From contig JAVTVX010000001.1 of assembly GCA_033439265.1 (NCBI GenBank), positions 19,238,608-19,302,607 on the forward strand: a DNA stretch of 64,000 bases, read 5' to 3'. This document shows, piece after piece, positions 11,591 through 22,771 of the stretch. The notes under the pieces were generated by a model, which was not told the origin of the DNA, ran no database searches, and saw only the letters and a program-made list of their open reading frames with translations. The DNA is from Dillenia suffruticosa (lineage: Eukaryota > Streptophyta > Magnoliopsida > Dilleniales > Dilleniaceae). A program made the position numbers and the translations under genes. Every line of letters starts with the position of its first letter. Positions within the stretch are counted from its first letter, which is position 1.

Positions 11591-13113
11591 TCGTAGGGCT
11601 CTTATGATTAGTTTCCAGTGACTATACTGAGTCCTGTATCCATGATAGTCGTGCTTCAAATTTCAGTCTAATGAAGATAAACAACAAAGGAAGGGTGCTC
11701 TCATTCAGTGAAAAGCCTAGAGGAGATGATTTGAAGGCAATGGTAATAAATACTCCAAAAATTTTCCCCCCTCTTCTCTTAAGCAGTTACTCGTTAAAAT
11801 TCTAATCTGAAAATACTTTCTGGAGGCCGTAGATTCAACTGTTTTAGGTCTGTCGCGAGATGATGGACAGAAGAAACCTTATATTGCTTCCATGGGAGTA
11901 TATGTCTTCAGGAAGGAGATACTTCTGAATCTTCTAAAGTACTTCCCTCTTGCACTGAATTTGAAGGGAATTTTGTGAACTTAACTACCAACACGGATGC
12001 TCTCTCTATCAGATGGCGATTTCCAATGGCAAATGACTTTGGCTTGGAGATCATCCCTGCGACGCCAAGGAATTCTACATTGAGGTCTGCAGAAATTGTT
12101 CCCCAAACTCTCCTTTTAGTCTGATTGACAAGCATAACAAGGTTGTTTTTTGCAGGCGTATCTATTTAATGATTACTGGGAAAACATTGGCACAATCAGA
12201 TCTTTCTTTGGGGCAAATCTTGCACCAACTGCAGATGTCAGTTTTAAGGAACTAGGTATCAGTAAACAAACAATGCATATGTATATTGACTGCGTTGCAT
12301 GCCTGTCTGCAGCCACCAAGATTCAGTTTCGATGATGCAGCAAAGCCAATGTACACATCAAGGAGAAATCTGCCTCCCTCAAAGATTGAAAAGAGCAAGG
12401 TTAGTTAGTACCTGATTGCTGTGCTTCAGAGGCGTTTTCTCCTTCTCCTCTTCATCAATAGCTGCTACATAAAACTTTTGCCTTCTAGTGCAGATAGTGG
12501 ATTTGATCATATCACATGGGAGTTTCTTAGATCATTGCTTCATTGAGCATAGTGTTGTTGGAATCCGATCCCGAATAGGCTTAAATGTCCATCTAAAGGT
12601 TTGCAAAATCCATAACATGACATCTGAGAATACTATGTCTTGAAAATGACTGTCTGATTTTTGCAAGATAAGGTCATGCTTGGTGCTGACTACTATGAAA
12701 CTGAGAATGGCATCACTTTTAACCGAGGGAAAAGTACCAATTGGGAAAGGAGAAAATAGAAAAATCCAGTACATAGAACACTCTTCTACATTTTTTATCT
12801 GAGTTTCGTTGTGCCACTTGTTTCCTTCTAAGGGCGCTTCATGTTCCACGGTTGCAGAGGCTGCATTGTGGACAAGAATGCTAGGATTGGGAAGAATGTT
12901 GTTATTGCAAACTCAGAGGCATCAGTTGAAGTTGGAAATAAGGAAAAATGTTCATCTCAGTATGAATTGAAGACTTCATGGTTAGATTTTTTCTGCAACT
13001 TCTACTTGCAGGTTGTTCAGGAGGCTGATAGATCATTGGAAGGGTTCTATATCCAGTCCGGAGTTACCATCACACTGAAGAACTCAACAATCAAAGATGG
13101 AACTGTGATATAA

Positions 13114-13445
13114 AAGCAAAACTATATTCCCCTCCTCAAAAAATCTTTTTTGGCTTGATCAGGATGGGAAACTAAATAAACAAAGTCGGAAGATGAGAGC
13201 CATCACCATCATGTGTCTTTCCCTCAAAACTAATAAATAAATAAGAATAAAGCAAAGATGTAGCATTATTCAATTGCATGTAAGTATCTTTCCGATATAA
13301 TGGAAAATCTCAAATTTACCGCCTCTCTCTCATGTTGAATTAACAATAGGGCAGAGTGTTCATATATTGTACCTGAAATTCAGGTTAGGAGCCAGGCATG
13401 TGGCAGGTCAGCTGTTTGGGTAAGTTTGAAGAACATAGTCCAAAT

Positions 13446-13481
<36 letters not shown>

Positions 13482-13494
13482 TGAACCAATATTT
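13114..13494. other. Short convergent intergenic region
   Basis: This lies between the stop of the APL1-like pseudogene (+) and the stop of RH58 (-). It holds 3' UTR-like AT-rich sequence and a GA microsatellite at 13450-13478, which would fall in the RH58 3' UTR. No ORF of interest was seen. Confidence 0.6.
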
Positions 13495-14361
13495 CTATAA
13501 GCATAGCTCTTCACAATGAAACATCAATTCATTTTCATATCTCTGCAACACAAAACGCTCTTCTAATGCAATAATGTTCGTTACCATACATTTCTCATCA
13601 GAGAATGGTTTTCTACCTGTTCGGCCAGCTCGATGAAGATAATCTACAGCAGTTTTAGGCAGATCAAAGTTGTATATATGAGTCGTCTCTGGCAGGTCCA
13701 CTCCTCTGGCAGCTATATCTGTCGCAACAAGTAGATAGCTACCCTTTTGTCTTAGCTCCTGCACCAAGGTAGTAAAGAATTTCAAGCATCTGAACATTCT
13801 GTAGATCATATACAATAGGAAAGAGGTTCTCACTTGCGGATATAGATGCCAAGACTTTTTGAAAGCATCCTTTTGCCCTTATTTTTTGGGACAATAATGG
13901 TCACAATATGCTCCGGCCAATCAATATAACAAGATTTGATCGAGTCACCATTGACCATTTCAATTCCTATTCCTAGCAAGCCTTGCAAAAATGACAGAGA
14001 AATAATATGTACTTACAGATAATGAAGTCGCCCGTAAATTGAAATTCATGTCTTCCTCGAGAAGAAGAATGTCTGAACATTGCCCATATGAAGAATTTTT
14101 CAAGAAATCAATTACAAGAGTTGATGCCGGAGGATTCCCAGCTCTCTTGGACCTTTCAGACTGCAAAAGTGTGCAAGAAACTCACATTGGAAAAACATTA
14201 TTAAATTAATATATCAGAAATGACAAGGCAATGCTAACCTGCTCGCCCACAAAAATAATGCCAGATTGAGGTGTGTCAGACTGTAACAAGGACAACAATG
14301 TTTGAAGCCTTTCTCTTTTACTACATATCTGCAAGAGTGAACCAGTAGCATTGAGAGGGGG

Positions 14362-14398
<37 letters not shown>

Positions 14399-17300
14399 GA
14401 GAAGGCTGATCCACTAATAATAACAATAAAGAATGCATAAAGTTCCACATGTCAAATTGGAAAGTAAGAAGAACGACTAAAACAAGAGACAGAAAAGCAG
14501 ATATGTCTAACCACAAATCTGTGCTGCAGGCATGAAGGCATAGGCTCAACTGGATTCACATGTACGTGCACTACATCGTGCTGTTTGAAATGAGAATACA
14601 AGTTAATGGACCGTGAAAAGATCAAAGTGCACAAATTAGTTGCCTACTTGTTTGAAATGAGAAGATTGGATTGTACGAAAGAGCAAACCAGTCACCTTGC
14701 TCCATTTTTGCTGTACACAGTCATACAAGAATCGTCTGTGCTGAGGAATTGACGCACTAGCAAATACTGTTTGCCTATTATGGATTGATGAGTACTGTGT
14801 CAGAAGCTTTCGAAGAGAACCGACTTGCTTTGAAGAATTGAACATGAAATCAACCTGATAAAATCGTAATTTTATCATATGAAGCAATGAAAAAACAAAG
14901 GATACATATGAATGACTTCAAGATCCAGCTAACTCAAAGACACCTTTTGTCAGGACCAACCTAACTGATGATCAAGTTCTTTGGAGTAAATGAGAATGAC
15001 AAGAAATTAAAAGTAATTCCATAAAAAAATACTATGCTCAAGGCCCCTAGCCATGTCTTTAGTTAATCTCAGGCCAAAATCACAAATAAGCCATCAAATA
15101 TGTAGAACTACATTCAAATATCCCCATACGCATTAGCTATAGTCAACTAGCCCTTAAAACTTTTGAAATAAATTTCAAAGTGTCCAGTAAATGGATAAGG
15201 TTAAGGTTTTGTATTTGGTTTCTCCCCTCAATTTTTCACGAGAAATCTAAACTTAGCCTCCAAATTGTGCGCACATCCCCAGTCCTGCAAAAGTTCATGA
15301 AATTTCTGACAATAACCAACATTTTTGGATAAACCCTTTCGGGTTTCTATTTTTCCATCCTCCAATGATTATTTTCATCAAATTTGACTCTCACAATTGA
15401 AGCTTTCACATAATTTCATATTTAGTTTCTAAATAAATCTTTCCCCTTTTTTCTCTCTCTTCTCTCTCTAGCTACGATTGAAGAGAAAGACACGAGGTTA
15501 GCTTCCTTGCAAGTGACCTATAAGTGGAAAGAATCTCAAGTACATCCATATATGAGGCTGTCTCACTTTTATTTTAGAACTTTTGGAAGGTAATCTACTA
15601 AAGTTTATGGTGTTATTTGAAAGTAGACCTAAAGTTCAGAAAGTTATTGGTGGTTGTGGCATTAGTCTTTCAATTAAAACCATTTAATCTTATAAGTTTA
15701 AACACTTATAGGAAAGAGAAATACTAAAACATTTTATGGCATTAATACAACATATAATGTTTTATTGTTCAATCCATGGACAGCTAAAACAGATTGTCAC
15801 TTAACTGATTACTAAGCGTGGAAGAAAGAAAAACAGATTAGTACCAAACTGTATTTCACTTACCTCATCAACTACCAGCACTTGCATTGACTCGAGTTTG
15901 AAAACTTGTCGCTCAAGCATTTGGCACAAACTCGCCATAGTTGCCACTACAATTGTTGGGGGCTCTGCCTGTTAATTTGAGCATGTTAGTTCGTAAATCA
16001 AGCCGAGTAAACAAAGTACATGATCTAACTCAGATCTGATTAATTCATACATGTGAAAATTAATCAGATTTGCACATAGGTCATGTTTGAGCTAACCATA
16101 CAAATTCTGAAACATAAATAATTCTAGAAGTCTCCTAGTACTTGTATATAATTTTTTATACATCATACTTTCAGCAAAGGAAAGAACCCAAGATAATGTT
16201 AACAAATTGGCAGTGCCTTATGCATCCAAAATTTGTTACAATCAAGTGCGACATTCTCCACTGCATTGATGATAAGGGTGTATTCAAGTCGAGTCGATCC
16301 CGAGTACCCCTATGTTCAAACTCGAACTCAAATTTTTTAATAATACTCGAACTTGAACTGAATTGAATGAGTAGTAATAATATGACTCGAACTCAACTCA
16401 TTTATAATTTAATAGGCTTGAGATTGACTCGAAGACCGGAAAACTCGAAAACTCGTTTTTATTAATTTATAAAACTTTATTAATATATTCCACTTAATTT
16501 AATTTTTTATATAATAATATATGGGTATATATATAATATTTTATTAATATATGTTATCGAGCTACTTGACGAATTTTCAAGTTTAAAATTCTATTACTCG
16601 AACTTGATTTAGTTTGCATAACAGCCCTAATTGATGTGATTCATAGGATATCTTGGTAAGTTTTCCGCAAAACTCGGGAGAGTGAATGAACCAAGAAAAA
16701 AAGAAAAAAAGAAAAAAAGAAAAAAAACAGTTTTCCTCCTTCTATTCTTGGGGTTCAGGCTAATGTGTAGGCATTTACCGTGTAAAAGATAAAATTTCCA
16801 AGACAAATTGGATCAGTTCTGTACCTTAAGCCAGCTCTTGTGCCTTTTCAACATTCCTCCATCCAAGAGAGCCATAACTGTCAATGGCTTCTTTTGTGAT
16901 TCACGATTCCTTGGCTTCCCAGCCAACATACGAGCAACTTGTGTAACCTTAATCACCAAAAAAAAAGACACAAAGTTAAAGCAAGATCAATATTCTCTCA
17001 TATCAATTTTAATCCAACTCTTATTTTAGATGAAGATAACACAACTTTATTGACAAGCAAAGCCAGCATCATGGTATCTCTACATTAACAAAATTTGAAA
17101 AAGACAACAGGGAAATTCCAACTCAAGGATTCTTACCTGCATGCCAAGTTCCCTTGTGGGAACCACTATTAATGCTTGCACTGCAGATTTCTGATCATTT
17201 ATTCTTGAAAAAATTAACAACAAATATGTCAGGGTCTTCCCGGAACCTGTCTAGAGGACCATAGAAATTAAGATAAAAGGTGCACATTAGCTTTGTTTCT

Positions 17301-19393
17301 GGGGCAGTAGCAGGTTTAGTTTAGCACAAACAATATAAATTATGACAAGCTAGCTCAAGTTTTCAATCCATTTCTGGCTTCAGACCAGTTGAAATTAGAT
17401 GAAGCTGTCTCATACACTGTGCATTAGACAATCCTCCTCTTCAAGGCATTATGCTATTCAACAACAGAAGAGACACCTAAATAATCTTGTCATGGTTATT
17501 TCATGGACACTTTTAGAAATAAGCGTGCTCATTGTGCCTCAGCCGTGCCCTTTAGATAAAATGCAATACAACATGTAGCATTTTTATAACATTGTGGTGT
17601 TATTTTGTCTTGTCTCCTGTGTCTTATCTTCACGTTTGTGCTTCATAGAATAGCTTATTCTTGGTTTATATGGATAATATACCTCTGGTTTGATGAACAA
17701 TGCAAGGAAAATTTTGGAATTCCTAGGGGATTCCAATTTTAAATCATCATAAAATTCATAGCATAATGAGTATCTTAATTCTGATAAAGATCTTTATACT
17801 AATTATATTCCACTACACTAGCTCATCCAAATTGCCAACTGCAGTGAAAAATGCAAGAATTATCAAATAAAGGTCTTTATCAAAAGCAATAATTATCAAG
17901 AGTATCTTAATTCAGAGAAAGATCTTTGTGCTGATTATATTCCCCTAGCTCAGCCGAATTGCCAACTGCAGCAAAAGATGAAAGAATTATCAAATAAAGG
18001 AGATGAAGCAAAAGACAACCTGAGCATGAAGTATACAATCACGGCCAGAGAACAGAATCGGCAAAGCCTGCTGCTGCACATCAGTAGGTTGAACAAATCC
18101 AAGCTCTTCAACCCTGCATCAAATTCAACTAAAACTCAGCACTATTTACAAGGACGATATGATCAAAATTTTGCCTTTCCATTCTCTATAGCACCAATCT
18201 ATTAGCACACTCATTGACACACTGCCTAAAAGGATTTTGATTATGAAACCAATATCATTCGAAACAAGAATGTAACACCAGCCAGTCAATTAAATTTTAG
18301 GATATGGTATATAACAAAAGCCTAGCTGCCTATCCTTTTTCTTCCTCACATCTTCAATAAATATAGGATCAATAGGTTCACTTCTATGCTGCTTTAAAGC
18401 AAGAATATAGGCACAGACACGGACACAGACACGGATATGACACAGATGTGAAAGTTATGAAAATTTTACACGATTATAAGTTTTCTTGTCGTGTCTGAGA
18501 ACTGGATCGGTTTAGAAGTGTCGATGCAAAAAAGCTTGAGTGTCATGCTTCTATGTAAATTACGCAATGGACTTGTCTTCACTTTACAGCATTCTCTTCT
18601 CACCAATGCGATGGTTAGATCTAATTTATTGGTTTAACCACTACAATCTCTAATCAAGACTTCAATTAAACATACACAAAAAGTGAACCCTCTTAATCAG
18701 CACTGCTTCCCAAAGCGACAAAGCCAACAACCCACATTTACTTTATTAAACTAACTGGTTACTGGAACCCACCCCATAATATAATGTTTTGTAATGTGTT
18801 CTCAACCGGCCGCCCCCAAATTTGTGATTTAAGATTCACTTTGTTGTTGTTGTGGTGGTGGTGTCACCATCATGTGTCCCATATTTTGTATCTCTCAATG
18901 CCATAGCTATATTTACGTTTAAAGTGTCAAAATTTGCAGCCAACACTCTTGCAAATTTCCCTTTTTCATTGATAAAAATCATTTTTTGTGGTGCAAGATA
19001 TTGTTTCAAGCAATAATTTTAGAAGAGTGGAAAATAATTTAGGCAGCTGTCTGTTCCCCTCCCGTTGCCGCTGATGGTTATAACAACATCAATCAATGCC
19101 TTGGCAGATTTCTTTGAAGTACCTTAAAATTAAGGGGAAAAAACTAACCTTTGCAAGACATGGTCGGGGACATAACCTTGGCATATTTCTCGAATCGTCG
19201 AAGCATTTCGCTTCCCAGAATCGGAACCGGATTCAGTTGGGGAACTTAGACGAGCTTGCGAAACTCTAGGAATGAAAATCGAGCTAGAACAAGGACTAAG
19301 TTTCGAATTAGGGTTTTGGTAAGGAATCTGAAAACGATGCTGGGGAAGTGAGAGAGAGAGAAGAAGTTGCTGAGAAGCGGAGAACGAAGCCAT
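13495..19393 (-). CDS. RH58: DEAD-box ATP-dependent RNA helicase 58, plastid-targeted
   Basis: Ten exons on the minus strand: 19149-19393, 18020-18113, 17137-17250, 16825-16947, 15864-15968, 14696-14854, 14512-14580, 14239-14328, 14017-14160 and 13495-13758. They join in phase to 468 residues (Arabidopsis RH58 about 472). The Ser/Leu/Gln-rich N-terminus looks like a chloroplast transit peptide.

Motifs in order: Q-motif region [10 protein letters not shown], motif I TGSGKT (114-119), Ia PTRELGMQ, motif II as DEVD (226-229) rather than DEAD, motif III as SAS (260-262), motif V ATDIAARG (393-400), and motif [10 protein letters not shown] (423-430). RNA unwinding or remodelling in plastids is inferred from the family. 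It lies head to head with RHF1A and tail to tail with the APL1-like pseudogene, the place RH58 holds next to APL1 in Arabidopsis. Introns hold several inserts listed separately. No lesion was seen. Confidence 0.95.
14358..14399. repeat. GA microsatellite in an RH58 intron
   Basis: A GA-rich tract lies about 30 bases upstream of the exon starting at 14328 on the minus strand. It reads there as a CT-rich tract close to the splice acceptor. Confidence 0.85.
14990..15700. repeat. Probable TE-derived insert in an RH58 intron
   Basis: The intron between the exons ending at 14854 and starting at 15864 holds a block with phrases typical of plant interspersed repeats (for example CAAATAAGCCATCAAATATG). 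No terminal repeats or coding sequence were resolved, so the class is unknown. Confidence 0.3.
16034..16069. repeat. Short hairpin (12-bp perfect arms) in an RH58 intron
   Basis: ATCTGATTAATT at 16034-16045 pairs perfectly with AATTAATCAGAT at 16058-16069 across a 12-base loop. Partial pairing extends outward (CATGATC near 16019, GGTCATG near 16079). It may be a tiny MITE or a chance AT-rich palindrome. Confidence 0.5.
16273..16629. mobile_element. hAT-type MITE with 8-bp target-site duplication
   Basis: The 357-bp element starts TAAGGGTGTATTCAAG and ends CATAACAGCCCTA. The reverse complement of the end (TAGGGCTGTTATG) is an imperfect inverted match to the start. It is flanked by ATTGATGA (16265-16272) and ATTGATGT (16630-16637), an 8-bp duplication with one mismatch, as expected for hAT transposition. 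The interior repeats ACTCGAACTC-like words on both strands. It has no coding capacity. It sits in an RH58 intron between the exons ending at 15968 and starting at 16825. The family is inferred from TSD length and termini. Confidence 0.75.
17768..18011. repeat. 132-bp tandem duplication next to an RH58 exon
   Basis: GAGTATCTTAATTC begins a unit at 17768 and again at 17900. Both copies share AAGATCTTT, ATTATATTCC, TTGCCAACTGCAG and AATTATCAAATAAAGG in order. The second copy is shorter and ends about ten bases from the donor of the exon at 18020-18113. Divergence of many scattered bases indicates an old duplication. Confidence 0.85.
18391..18560. repeat. GACACGG-rich interspersed repeat
   Basis: The left side repeats ACACGGACACAGACACGG; the right side ends GTGTCATGCTTCTATG, whose reverse complement resembles the left end in style. 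Short elements with this kind of GACACGG-rich end occur widely in plant genomes. The class is uncertain. It lies in RH58 intron 1. Confidence 0.45.
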
Positions 19394-19986
19394 TTCGACA
19401 GATACGAGACAGAGAGATGATTTTGACGATGATTATAGAGTGGAGGTGTGAAGAGGTTTTGTTACGGTGTGTCTGCGGTAGTATGAGAATGACGTGGATG
19501 CATAAAATGAGCGGTTGAGATTCTGTTAGAATGTCCTCAAATGATGCCCTCGAGATTCGTGATTTAATAGGGCTTTGATTTCCACGCGGTTTTGTTTTCT
19601 TTTTCTTTGGGGGCTTTTCCCCTACGGATTCTGTTTAGCGGTATGCTATCTTTATTTTCCTTATTTCCATATAGACCCCTAGAACACGTGAGCTGTGTCT
19701 TTTTTACCCTTAGTAATCCCTTAAGGACCAAATACCAAATATATTAAATTTTAAACGTGAGTCATACCCAAGTTGGCACGCTAGTTTTGTATCGATATTT
19801 TTAAATAAAATTTTAATTTTAAATTTTATATATTAAAAAAATAAATATTATAAGAGATTTATTTTTAAAAATTTTAATCCGACTCAAATTAAATATCTGT
19901 AATTATATATATATATATATAAATATTACATGTGAAGAGTTAGATCCTAATTTTCCTATGTCTTTGCCGGTCCCTTCATGTGCATA

Positions 19987-20032
<46 letters not shown>

Positions 20033-20603
20033 AATCCAATAATAATGAAGGAAAGGTAAATAAAAAATGTCATACACTTTTTTTCATTTTTTTTAATCTT
20101 TAAATTCTATTAAGAGTTTTTTTTTCATTTTTTTAATTTTTCGTATTTTAATATATTTGAATTTAATTATTCATAATAAAAATAAAAAATAGAAAAAGTG
20201 AGGATTAATTTTTAAGATTAAGTTGAATAAATAATATCATAATAGTGGAATAAAGTGAAGGTGAAAAAAGAATATTTAACAAAAAAGGAAAAGGGTCCCG
20301 TAAAAGAAAAGGAAAGAAGAAAATAGGGGTAAGAGCGGAAAAGGGAAGAAAATAAAGGAAGTGATTGGAAATTCTTTCTTTTTCTTCTTCTTCTAATAAA
20401 GAGACGGAGAGAGAAGAGGGCTGAATGATTCTCTCAACCGTCTGAATCGGGGTTTCCTTTTCTCTCTCCTCCCTCCTACAATTCCTGTCTTCTCTGACTC
20501 TCTCTCTCTCTCTTTCCAATTTTCTCTCTGTTATCTCTCATCTCTTTCCCTCATCCTCTAAACCTATTCGCTTTTTTTTCTCTCTCTCTCTATATACACT
20601 GCA
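19394..20603. promoter_or_regulatory. Divergent promoter region between RH58 and RHF1A
   Basis: The two start codons face apart across 1.2 kb. A G-box core CACGTG lies at 19685-19690, about 290 bases upstream of RH58. A (TA)n run lies near 19905-19922 and a 20-unit (GA)n at 19989-20029. The last 200 bases before RHF1A are strongly CT-rich and include a TATATA at about 20591, close to the start codon. No ORF with family resemblance was seen. Confidence 0.6.
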
Positions 20604-22771
20604 ATGGCGGACTCATTTCACTCTCTCTCTCCACCGATCGTGTCAGGCTCGTCGTCCTTCTCTGGAGCTGTCGATGACACTCATGAAGACGCTTGTAGCA
20701 TTTGCCTTGAACCTTTCGACTCCCAAGAACCTCCCACAGTATACTCTCTCTCTTTCTCTACTGTAATTTTTAATTTTTAGGTTTTTTGCTTGTGTGAAAG
20801 GTCCTTGTTCGGCTGAATTTTGATGCTGTCTTTCGATCTTTTATCGAAAGTTCCCCCCTTTTAAATTTAATTTTTTGAACACGTGAATTGGATCTTAAGT
20901 AATCATGTAATCATGACCTGATTGGTCGTCAAGAAGGGGTTTAATTCGGTAAATATATATTTGTTTTCGTATTTCTGTTGGAATTAGGTGTTCTATAGCT
21001 TGTTCGAGTACAGGAACAATCCATCAATGCAGTAACTTTTGGGTTTATTTTGTTTCAGATTACCACTTGCAGACATGAATATCATCTGCAGTGTATTCTT
21101 GAATGGTAGGTTCGTTTTTTTTTTTTTTTTAATTTGTCCTTTTTAGTTTCTATGGAACATAGCACAATATGGACATGCTCATTTTTTACTTATGGATTCC
21201 CTTGGTAAAGATTATAAATTTCATAGAAGCGTTTGCATTGCAACCCTCAAACAAGTAAACCAAATAATAATAATAATAATAATAACTAAGAGCTGAATAC
21301 TTATATGGAATCACAACCAGGATTTCTTTTGCGTTATTGCAGGTCACAGAGAAGCAAAGAATGCCCGATATGTTGGCAACATCTCGCACTGAAGGATCCT
21401 ACCAGGTAGATGAGTTTTTGCTGTGCTAATTGTTGTAAAATTCTTAACTGGATATATGTTGATTTGGGTTCAATTGTTTTCAGCCAAGAGCTTTTGGCTG
21501 CAGTGGAGAGTGAAAGGAGGGCAAGGTCAAGGCAAACATCTGCCATCAGCTCCTCATTTAACCACCCCATTGAAGTGTTTGAGGCCGAGCATGTAAGTTA
21601 TTATGTTTGGGCTGGACATGAAATTTTCTTTGTTCATCTTTGAGGGACATGGTGGGGTTGCTTCATGCATGGTTGACCGTGATTCATAAGTCTTATGTCT
21701 CATTTGTATTTTGCTAAATTATGATCTTTTCAGGATGCCCCGTACACAGTCGACTCTGATTTTAATGAGCGCATTATGCAGCATCTAGCTGCAGCTGCAA
21801 ACAGGGCTCGCTATATAAGCAGAAGGGGGTGGAGAGCTGCCGGTCTTGGCCCCTCCCCTGTCCTTGTTTTTGCCTCTCCAGAACAAATGCATAACATGTC
21901 ACAATTACCACATGGATTCCAAGTCTCAGATAATGGATCATCAGATGACGATTCACCGAATTCTAGCATTTCTTCAACAATTTCAGATGAACCTCCCTCC
22001 TGTGTTGCTTTTGCTGAGAATTCAACATCAAACACAACTAGAGACGGAAGTAGTCCTCCAAAACCAAGGTATTGCTTATTATTGTAGCACCTAATTTTGC
22101 ATAATCACTTTCATGCGAACTATGATGATCCCATAATCAGGTTTCTTACTGAAACATTCGCTGCCAGAAATGATTCTAAATATGTGACTTATGCTCAACA
22201 ACTTTTGGTTCATTCCTCAGCTTTAGCCCACCATGTTCTGTGAGTCCATCAAGATCAAGCATCTCGGAGTTTGCGTCCCTTTCAGAGTCTTTCAGATCCA
22301 AATTTTCCGCTGCTTCTGCCAGGTACACAAACTATTCAACATTTTTTAATTTGGACATCTTACTTTTATTTTTTGTTCCTGACCTTTTATTTTTTGTTCC
22401 TGCCCTTGCACTTGTAACATATCCAATGCAATAGATATAAAGAATCCATTTCAAAAAGTACCCATAATTTGAAGGAAAAGCTTCTTGCTCGTAATAACTC
22501 TGTGAAGGAACTAAGCAAGGGAGTTCAACGTGAGATGAGTGCTGGTATTGCTGGTGTTGCGAGAATGTTTGAGCGCCTAGATCTTTCCACAAAGAGAACT
22601 GAAGTTTCTGTTCCTCCTGGGCCAACATCGATTTTTTCTAAGGGAAAGGCTGTGCAAGATTTTTTGATTCCCGAGTCTGAATCTCCCACAGGAAATAATG
22701 CAAAAATTGCGCATGTCGCCCCTGCAACTACAACATCAATTACCGGTGGTGCTAATTCGGACCAATTGTAA
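20604..22771 (+). CDS. RHF1A: RING-H2 E3 ubiquitin ligase RHF1A
   Basis: Seven exons: 20604-20738, 21059-21105, 21343-21405, 21484-21592, 21734-22068, 22221-22322 and 22435-22771. They give 375 residues (Arabidopsis RHF1A about 371). The RING-H2 domain has ligands Cys31, Cys34, Cys49, His51, His54, Cys57, Cys68 and Cys71. A Ser/Pro-rich middle follows, then a conserved C-terminal block, KEKLLARNNSVKELSKGVQR, with GIAGVARMFERLD after it. The RHF1A-like spellings SQRSKECPICWQ and YKESISKS favour RHF1A over RHF2A. In Arabidopsis RHF1A and RHF2A promote degradation of the CDK inhibitor KRP6 during gamete formation; that role is inherited from family knowledge.

Odd point: the stop codon overlaps a good splice donor (GTAAG at 22768), so a longer C-terminus through 23193-23214 is possible. 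Confidence 0.93.

Larger units (their letters stand above)
8688..13113 (+). pseudogene. APL1: Decayed ADP-glucose pyrophosphorylase large subunit (APL1/ADG2 type)
   Basis: Exon remnants follow the order of a plastid AGPase large subunit, which regulates the first committed step of starch synthesis. They are: transit-peptide exon 8688-8912 (NGELMGKKL, GEAK); FGDG remnant about 10548-10615; WFQGTADAV region about 10946-10993; then 11065-11148 ([12 protein letters not shown]), 11224-11279, 11649-11742 (SFSEKPRGDDLKAM), 11826-11938, 12013-12084, 12156-12236 ([14 protein letters not shown]), 12313-12399 (TSRRNLPPSKIE), 12494-12598, 12668-12769, 12858-12918 and 13012-13113 (ends TIKDGTVI, stop).

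Damage: about 95 residues with the GGGAGTRL nucleotide-binding motif are missing between 8912 and 10548. There is an in-frame TGA at 10970-10972 where relatives have Arg (a CGA to TGA change). There is a 1-bp loss near 12062 and a frame change after ETE near 12705. Donors after 11279 and 12918 are GC rather than GT. It cannot encode a normal enzyme; a full-length copy is expected elsewhere in the genome. Confidence 0.93.
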
